From Cryobacterium breve (GTDB lineage Bacteria; Actinomycetota; Actinomycetes; Actinomycetales; Microbacteriaceae), in NCBI RefSeq assembly GCF_004402375.1, contig NZ_SOGJ01000019.1, positions 29,840 to 93,839 on the forward strand: a stretch of 64,000 nt of DNA, in the 5' to 3' direction. The notes beneath the pieces are model-generated. The model saw only the letters and a program-made list of their open reading frames with translations, had not been told where the DNA came from and searched no databases. Of the stretch, positions 59,041 to 64,000 are shown one piece after another (within the stretch, counting starts at the first letter, position 1; each line of letters opens with the position of its first letter). The translations under genes were made by a program, and so were the position numbers.

Positions 59041-61048
59041 GGAACACCAGGGCTGGAACCACGAGCGTGCGAACGACGAGCGTGTCGAGCAGCACGCCGA
59101 TGCAGACGATGACGCCGATCTGCGTCAGTGCCACGACGGGGAGAACGCCCAGCACGGCGAATACCGCCGCGATCAGGATGCCAGCGCTCGTGATGACCGC
59201 GCCCGTCGACGACAGGGCCCGCACCATGCCCTCCCTGGTTCCGTAGTGGATGCTCTCCTCCCGGGCCCGGGTGGTGAGGAAGATGTTGTAGTCCACACCA
59301 AGGGCCACCAGGAACAGGAACGCGAACAGCACCACGTTGGTATTGAAAGCAGGGAATCCCATCAGGTTCTGGAAGATCCAGTTGGAGGCGCCGAGGCTGG
59401 CGAAGAAGGTCGCCAGCACGCTCAGGATCAGCAGCACGGGTGCGACCAGGGAACGCAGCAACAGTGCCAGGATGGCGAACACGATCGCCAGGATCATCGG
59501 GATGATCAGGGTCTGGTCGGCCTGGGCGCTCGTCTTGTTATCGAACGCTGTGGCGTCGCTGCCGCCGACCAATGCCTCAGACACGTCGCCCGATGCCTCG
59601 GCGTAGGTGCCGCGCAGGGTGTCGATGACGGCGAAGGTCTCATCGCTGCCCGGCTCACTGGCCAGTGACAGGTTCAGCCGAGTGAGCCCGTTCGCGCTCT
59701 CCCCGGGCAGCACAGACTCGATGCCGGGCGTCTCGGTGGCAAGCATTGTGGCCTCGGCGACCGCGGCATCCGGAACCAGCACGATGGTCTGGCTGGTCAG
59801 CCCGGCCGAGAATGACTCCTCCACGACGGCCTGCGCCTGCACCGACTCGGGCTTGCCGAGCAGCTGGTCGGCCTGCGACAGACCCACGGAGGCGCCGATC
59901 AGGCCGAGGCTGAGGGCGCCGATCGCGGCGACGGATGCGGCGGTGACCACGATCGGACGACGCTGCACGCCGCGGCCGAGGCGGGTCCAGAAGCCGGGGC
60001 GCAGCTCGGCACCGGCCCCGGGAAGGTAACGGGGGATGAATGGCCAGAACAGGCCGCGGCCGCAGACCACGAGGGCGGCGGGCAGCACGATCAGGGCGAA
60101 GATGATGGCGATGACGACGCCGATGGCGCAGGCGAAGCCGAGGGCCCGGTTGCCCGACAGCTCGGCGAACAGCAGGGTGAGCAGGCTGAGCGCGACCGTG
60201 CCGCCACTGGCTGCGATGGCTGGGCCGGCGCCGCTCACAGCGGCCAGCATGGCGTCGTTGCGGTTCTCGGTGCGCAGGAGTTCCTCGCGGTAGCGGGCCA
60301 CGAGCAGCAGGGCGTAGTTCGTGCCGGCGCCGAAGACCAGAACGGATTGGATGCCGGCGACGGAGGGGTCGAGGGTGATGCCGAACGGCTCGGCGAGGGC
60401 GCCGACGACGACCGAGGAGAGGCCGTCCGCGATGCCCACGACGACGAGCGGGACGATCCAGAGTACGGGGCTGCGGTAGGTGACGATCAGGAGCACGGCG
60501 ACGACAATCACGGTGACGAGCAGGAGCCGGAAGTCGGCGCCGGCGAACGCATTCGTGATGTCGGACTGGAAGCCGACGGCGCCGGTGACGTAGGCGTCCA
60601 GGCCCTTCGGGAGTCCGTCGGACGCGGCGGCACGGATGTCGGCGGCCGTCTGGCCGATATCGGCATTGGCCTGGTCGGCATCCAACGGAACGATGCTGAT
60701 GGCCGCCTGACCGTCGTCACTGAATCGCGGCATGGTGGCCGGCGGCGCGATCGACTGGTCCGCCAGGGCGGTAGCGCTCTGGGCGATGGCCGTCTTGTCC
60801 GCCGCGGTCAGTCCGGTGCCGTCCCTGGTCCAGACGACGATCGCTGAGGTCTGCTCGGCGGACGGAAACTCGGCGAGAAGTGCGTCGACCTGTGCGGCCT
60901 GGCTGGTGGAGGGCAACCCGGAGGTCGGGAACTCCTCGGAGTCGTCTGAGGGGAGGAGGGAGAACATCAAGCCGACGGCGATGATCGTGCCGACCAAAAC
61001 GATCCAGGCCGTTCGATGACCGGTGATGAACCGCTGAATCGCGAGCAA
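58982..61048 (-). CDS. MMPL-family exporter
   Basis: A 688-residue RND/MMPL-type transporter with twelve helices and two large external loops (residues about 35-165 and 395-520). Proton-relay helices hold FGAGTNYALLLVARYREELL and VALGVDYNIFLTTRAREES. Mycobacterial relatives export lipids, others drugs; the cargo is unknown. The true start is a TTG at 61048, with GGAGG six bases before; four more in-frame codons upstream lie within that ribosome-binding site. It is divergent from a MarR gene with an operator-like palindrome, and its end overlaps the amidase gene by 59 bases. Confidence 0.9.
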   Translation of the reverse strand: MLAIQRFITGHRTAWIVLVGTIIAVGLMFSLLPSDDSEEFPTSGLPSTSQAAQVDALLAEFPSAEQTSAIVVWTRDGTGLTAADKTAIAQSATALADQSIAPPATMPRFSDDGQAAISIVPLDADQANADIGQTAADIRAAASDGLPKGLDAYVTGAVGFQSDITNAFAGADFRLLLVTVIVVAVLLIVTYRSPVLWIVPLVVVGIADGLSSVVVGALAEPFGITLDPSVAGIQSVLVFGAGTNYALLLVARYREELLRTENRNDAMLAAVSGAGPAIAASGGTVALSLLTLLFAELSGNRALGFACAIGVVIAIIFALIVLPAALVVCGRGLFWPFIPRYLPGAGAELRPGFWTRLGRGVQRRPIVVTAASVAAIGALSLGLIGASVGLSQADQLLGKPESVQAQAVVEESFSAGLTSQTIVLVPDAAVAEATMLATETPGIESVLPGESANGLTRLNLSLASEPGSDETFAVIDTLRGTYAEASGDVSEALVGGSDATAFDNKTSAQADQTLIIPMILAIVFAILALLLRSLVAPVLLILSVLATFFASLGASNWIFQNLMGFPAFNTNVVLFAFLFLVALGVDYNIFLTTRAREESIHYGTREGMVRALSSTGAVITSAGILIAAVFAVLGVLPVVALTQIGVIVCIGVLLDTLVVRTLVVPALVFLTGDRFWWPSRPAAKAPRA

Positions 61049-61068
61049 GATTTCCTCCAATAAGCCTG

Positions 61069-61089
61069 ATTGCTAGGCGGCCTAGCAAT
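61069..61089. promoter_or_regulatory. Palindromic operator between MMPL exporter and MarR
   Basis: Perfect nine-base arms, ATTGCTAGG and its reverse complement, flank a CGG spacer. It lies 21 bases from the exporter start and 13 from the regulator ATG at 61102. It is the expected MarR site for joint repression. Confidence 0.8.
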
Positions 61090-61101
61090 GTCCGTAATAG
61101 T

Positions 61102-61635
61102 ATGTCTCGTATGGGAGAGCGTCGCAAGTTCGGTCCCGGCCCCGAGGTCGGGTCGATGGGTGCGCCCGGGGGTGGTCCCGAGATGGATTCCGGCCTGCCC
61201 GAATCCGCTCGAATCGGCTTCCAGCTCCATGAGATTGTGCATCTGTCGCGTGCCTTCGAGCGCCAGGTCGGTCACGCGCTCGACGTGAATTCCACCGACC
61301 TGTCCGCTATGGAGCACCTGATCCAGGAGGGGTCGTTGACCCCCGGTGAGCTTGCCCGACGCCTGGACATCTCCACCGCGGCGACCACTCTCGTGGTTGA
61401 CCGCCTGGTGGCCCTCGGTCACGCGCAGCGTAATCCGCACGCGTCGGACCGGCGGAAGGTCGTCGTCGTCCCGGCTCCGGAATCGGTTGCCCGCGCTTTC
61501 CATGAACTCCTCCCGGTGATCGGGGGAGTGGCCTCGGTCACCGATGAACTCACTGACGACGAACGTCGCGTGATCGAGGCGTTCCTTGACCGGGTCGTCG
61601 GCGTCTACTACTCCGCGCTGCGCGCGCCCGCCTGA
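61102..61635 (+). CDS. MarR-family regulator
   Basis: A 177-residue regulator. A glycine-rich N-terminus (about 30 residues) precedes the MarR winged helix with VNSTDLSAMEHLIQEGSLTP, LARRLDISTAATTLVVDRLV and HASDRRKVVVVPAP (wing). It most likely represses the divergent MMPL exporter and itself until a small molecule binds. ATG 61102 is taken; an in-frame ATG at 61111 follows TAGTAT by seven bases and is an alternative leaderless start. Confidence 0.9.
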   Translation: MSRMGERRKFGPGPEVGSMGAPGGGPEMDSGLPESARIGFQLHEIVHLSRAFERQVGHALDVNSTDLSAMEHLIQEGSLTPGELARRLDISTAATTLVVDRLVALGHAQRNPHASDRRKVVVVPAPESVARAFHELLPVIGGVASVTDELTDDERRVIEAFLDRVVGVYYSALRAPA

Positions 61636-61664
61636 CCTGCCGACGACCAGCCCATTCGCACCGT

Positions 61665-61683
61665 GTTTTGATTGATTCAAAAC
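61665..61683. promoter_or_regulatory. Fur-type box overlapping the furA promoter
   Basis: The inverted repeat GTTTTGA-N5-TCAAAAC overlaps TTGATT (61668-61673), which is 16 bases from TAGCGT (61690-61695). The latter is six bases before the furA ATG. The layout predicts autorepression of a leaderless furA-katA transcript. Confidence 0.72.
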
Positions 61684-61701
61684 AACTGATAGCGTGAGGG
61701 C

Positions 61702-62211
61702 ATGACGGAAATCGAACGGATGCGGGCGGCTGAGCCGTCCGACCTGCTCACCGACAGCATCCGCGCCTCGGGTCTCAAGGTCACCGTTCCCCGCTTGGCG
61801 GTGTTGCGGGCGCTCGACCAGGCCCCGCACTCGACCGCGGAACGCCTCTTCACCGCGGTGCGCGCCGAGCTTCCAGGCACCTCGCTACAAGCCGTCTATG
61901 GCGTGCTCGCCGCGTTCACCGGAGCCGGCATCGCCCGCAAGATCGAACCGGCCGGTTCCCCGGCCCTGTTCGAGCGCCGGGTCGGCGACAATCACCACCA
62001 CATCGTCTGCACCCGGTGCAGCGCTGTGCACGACGTGGACTGCGCCGTGGGCGAGGCACCCTGCCTGAGGCCGGCGGATGCCTCTGGTTTCGCCGTGCAC
62101 ACCGCCGAGGTCACGTACTGGGGCCTCTGCCCCGGCTGCCAGGCCGCCATGGCCTCATCATCTTCCCCACTCTCCGCACTTATACCGCCGACGAACAAAG
62201 GAGCACGATGA
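61702..62211 (+). CDS. furA: Fur-family regulator (FurA-like) linked to catalase
   Basis: A 169-residue Fur-family protein. The winged helix (residues about 20-85) has [20 protein letters not shown] and [19 protein letters not shown]. Metal sites lie in [20 protein letters not shown], and a second CPGC forms the structural zinc pair of CxxC motifs. In mycobacteria and Streptomyces, FurA/CatR homologues repress a linked catalase and are inactivated by peroxide. The gene overlaps katA by four bases (ATGA). A Fur-like box covers its promoter. Confidence 0.92.
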   Translation: MTEIERMRAAEPSDLLTDSIRASGLKVTVPRLAVLRALDQAPHSTAERLFTAVRAELPGTSLQAVYGVLAAFTGAGIARKIEPAGSPALFERRVGDNHHHIVCTRCSAVHDVDCAVGEAPCLRPADASGFAVHTAEVTYWGLCPGCQAAMASSSSPLSALIPPTNKGAR

Positions 62212-63704
62212 CTATCAAGCCCACCACCACGCAGACGGGAACGCCCGTCGCCAGCGACGAGCACTCCCTGACCGTCGGAACCGAGGGAGTCACTGCCCTG
62301 CACGACGTCTACCTGGTCGAGAAGCTCGCCCAGTTCAACCGTGAGCGCATCCCGGAGCGTGTCGTGCACGCCAAGGGTGGCGGAGCGCACGGCGTCTTCC
62401 AGGTCACCGGGGATGTGTCCGCGTACACCCGCGCGGCCGTCTTCCAGCCGGGAGCAACCACCGAGACCCTGCAGCGCTTCTCCAGCGTCGCCGGCGAGCA
62501 GGGCAGCCCCGACACCTGGCGGGACGTGCGCGGCTTCTCGGTCAAGTTCTACACGGCCGAGGGCAACTACGACATTGTGGGCAACAACACCCCGGTGTTC
62601 TTCATCCGCGACGGCATCAAGTTCCCCGACTTCATCCACTCGCAGAAGCGCCTGCCGGGCTCCGGCCTTCGCGACGCGACCATGCAGTGGGACTTCTGGA
62701 CTCTGTCCCCGGAATCCGCGCACCAGGTGACCTACCTGATGGGCGACCGCGGTCTGCCGCGCTCATGGCGCGAAATGCCCGGTTTCGGCTCGCACACCTA
62801 CCAGTGGATCAACGCCGCCGGCGAGCGTTTCTGGGTGAAGTACCACTTCACCTCCAACCAGGGCAACATCGAGATGGAGGGCTCGGAAGCCGAGCTCATC
62901 GCCGGCGCCGACGCCGACTACTACCGTCGGGACCTGCACGACGCGATCGAGGCCGGAAACTTCCCGTCCTGGGATGTCTCGGTGCAGATCATGCCGTACG
63001 AGGACGCCAAGACCTACCGGTTCAACCCGTTCGACCTCACCAAGGTGTGGCCGCACGCGGACTATCCGCTGGTCAAGGTCGGCACGCACACGCTGAACCG
63101 CAACCCGGCGAACTTCTTCGCGGAGATCGAGCAGGCCGCGTTCTCCCCGGCCAACTTCGTGCCCGGAATTGGGGCGAGCCCCGACAAGATGCTGATGGCG
63201 CGCATCTTCTCCTACCCGGACGCCCAGCGCTACCGCGTCGGCACGAACTTCACTCAGCTGCCGGTGAACGCCGCGAAGGCCCCCGTGAACAACTACTCGC
63301 AGGATGGCGCCGCCCGCTATCACTTCAACGCGACGGAAGCCCCGAACTACGCTCCGAACTCGCTCGGCGGCCCCGCGGCCGACCCGCAGGCGGCAACCGA
63401 CGGCAGTTGGGAGAACGACGGTGAACTCGTGCGTGCCGCCGCGGCGCTGCGCAGTGAGGACAGCGACTTCGGTCAGGCCGGAACGTTGTACCGCGATGTC
63501 TTCGACGACGCTGCCAAGGCGCGCTTCCTCGATACCATCACCGGTGCCATCAGCGGGGTGCAGCGCCCCGAGGTGACGGAGCGCGCGATCGCCTACTGGA
63601 GCAGCGTGGACGCCGACCTCGGCGTGAAGCTGCGCGCGAACCTCGCCAGCTGGGCCGAAGCCGACCTACTGGTCGAGGCCGCCGCCGGCTACGCCGCGGA
63701 GTAG
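62208..63704 (+). CDS. katA: Monofunctional heme catalase (KatA)
   Basis: A 498-residue clade-3-size catalase. Distal-side His lies in [14 protein letters not shown] (about residue 55), Asn in [12 protein letters not shown], and the proximal heme-ligand Tyr in [29 protein letters not shown] and [11 protein letters not shown] are further family motifs. It dismutates hydrogen peroxide in the cytoplasm. AAAGGAG seven bases before the ATG at 62208 sets the start despite the overlap with furA. A stem-loop terminator follows at 63740. Confidence 0.96.
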   Translation: MTIKPTTTQTGTPVASDEHSLTVGTEGVTALHDVYLVEKLAQFNRERIPERVVHAKGGGAHGVFQVTGDVSAYTRAAVFQPGATTETLQRFSSVAGEQGSPDTWRDVRGFSVKFYTAEGNYDIVGNNTPVFFIRDGIKFPDFIHSQKRLPGSGLRDATMQWDFWTLSPESAHQVTYLMGDRGLPRSWREMPGFGSHTYQWINAAGERFWVKYHFTSNQGNIEMEGSEAELIAGADADYYRRDLHDAIEAGNFPSWDVSVQIMPYEDAKTYRFNPFDLTKVWPHADYPLVKVGTHTLNRNPANFFAEIEQAAFSPANFVPGIGASPDKMLMARIFSYPDAQRYRVGTNFTQLPVNAAKAPVNNYSQDGAARYHFNATEAPNYAPNSLGGPAADPQAATDGSWENDGELVRAAAALRSEDSDFGQAGTLYRDVFDDAAKARFLDTITGAISGVQRPEVTERAIAYWSSVDADLGVKLRANLASWAEADLLVEAAAGYAAE

Positions 63705-63739
63705 CAGTAACGCTGCACCCGCAGCATCCGGCATATCAA

Positions 63740-63771
63740 GAACGCCCGGCCTCTGTCGAGGTCGGGCGTTC
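63740..63771 (+). terminator. Hairpin terminator after katA
   Basis: A 12-bp stem GAACGCCCGGCC (63740-63751) pairs with 63760-63771, with one G-T pair and an eight-base loop. There is no strong T run, but it is the only such structure after katA. Confidence 0.72.
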
Positions 63772-63842
63772 TCGCGCCCGTGGCGTCTTTGCGATGATCC
63801 CAGTGGATTGGCGAGTCTCAGACGGAGCGTCGCGGGTGCTGT

Positions 63843-63865
63843 CGAACCAATTCGACGGAGATTTT
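63843..63865. repeat. Single arm of the TTCGACGGAGATTCT family, copy 3
   Basis: This 23-base segment matches the left arm of copy 1 (19749-19771) at 21 positions. No right arm is present before the window ends 135 bases later, so the copy is either half an element or has a longer interior. Confidence 0.7.
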
Positions 63866-63916
63866 CAGGAAAATGCGGGTTTTCGGGCGATGTCAAGCTG
63901 ACTGGAGTCACTTGGG

Positions 63917-64000
63917 TTAGTTTGTGGCGGTTTCGTCGGCGAGGTGATTGATCCCGACGAGGCTGGCTGGTGCGGGTGTTGTTGGTCGTTCACGGAATCG
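63917..64000 (-). CDS. C-terminal end of a gene running off the window
   Basis: An open minus-strand frame enters at the right edge and ends with TAA at 63917-63919. The 27 visible residues include TTPAPASLVGINHLADETAT. This resembles no domain I can name. A transposase C-terminus is possible because a lone repeat arm lies next to it, but this is speculation. Confidence 0.35.
   Translation of the reverse strand, partial: RFRERPTTPAPASLVGINHLADETATN

Noticed and set aside
1..64000. tRNA, rRNA or CRISPR array
   Set aside because: No cloverleaf-like T-loop sequences, no rRNA segments and no regularly spaced direct repeats were found by reading both strands.

Overview
The window is high-GC actinobacterial DNA, most likely from a Microbacteriaceae genus such as Cryobacterium or a relative. 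This is inferred from gene families and order, not from a database match. Supporting signs are a WhiB1-type Fe-S regulator beside a PdtaS-type kinase, a SigH/SigR-RsrA pair next to aroA and rsgA, a single-chain 2-oxoglutarate decarboxylase (Kgd), GuaB1, and many apparently leaderless genes. No rRNA, tRNA, CRISPR array or intact mobile element was recognised.

Layout. 0-2.4 kb: minus-strand envelope/stress cluster of two DUF2382 (YsnF-type) proteins, one with a PRC barrel, a 48-residue basic peptide and a four-helix membrane protein. 2.6-5.6 kb: three overlapping glycosyltransferase genes. 5.6-10.3 kb: accessory genes, including an SDR remnant beside an intact XRE regulator, an M23 peptidase and a PadR/membrane-protein pair. 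10.4-23.3 kb: conserved block with an Rv3235-like protein, SAF and CpaE-like ATPase proteins, pdtaS-whiB1, bcp, rsgA, aroA and sigH-rsrA. This resembles the order around M. tuberculosis Rv3219-Rv3235. 23.3-34.9 kb: VOC protein, kgd, guaB1, two CNNM transporters, nnrD, a GT87-like membrane protein and a thiamine-binding protein. 34.9-38.2 kb: a three-gene signalling operon of kinase, kinase-like partner lacking key residues, and response regulator. 38.2-45 kb: a frameshifted membrane protein gene, metX, metY, an acyltransferase, an SDR and a butanediol-type dehydrogenase. 45-53.5 kb: propionate/methylcitrate locus, with prpE-DUF485-symporter on one strand and gntR-prpD-prpB-prpC on the other. 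53.5-64 kb: phosphoribosyltransferase, S51 peptidase, ung, GNAT, SDR, amidase, MMPL-MarR pair and furA-katA.

How the parts work together. The methylcitrate genes share a divergent promoter region with two GTATAC-centred operator candidates around a GntR gene. Oxidative-stress functions recur: SigH-RsrA, Bcp, FurA-KatA and WhiB1. A sequence matching the SigR consensus GGAAT-N18-GTT lies directly upstream of sigH. MetX and MetY form the acetyl- or succinyl-homoserine route to methionine. At least eleven genes have a -10-like hexamer exactly six bases before the start codon, the geometry of leaderless transcription, and several local regulators have a palindrome on that promoter.

No clearly new multi-gene system was found. 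The strongest leads are the signalling operon with the degenerate kinase partner, a family of dispersed hairpins sharing TTCGACGGAGATTCT, and the compact self-regulated leaderless promoters.
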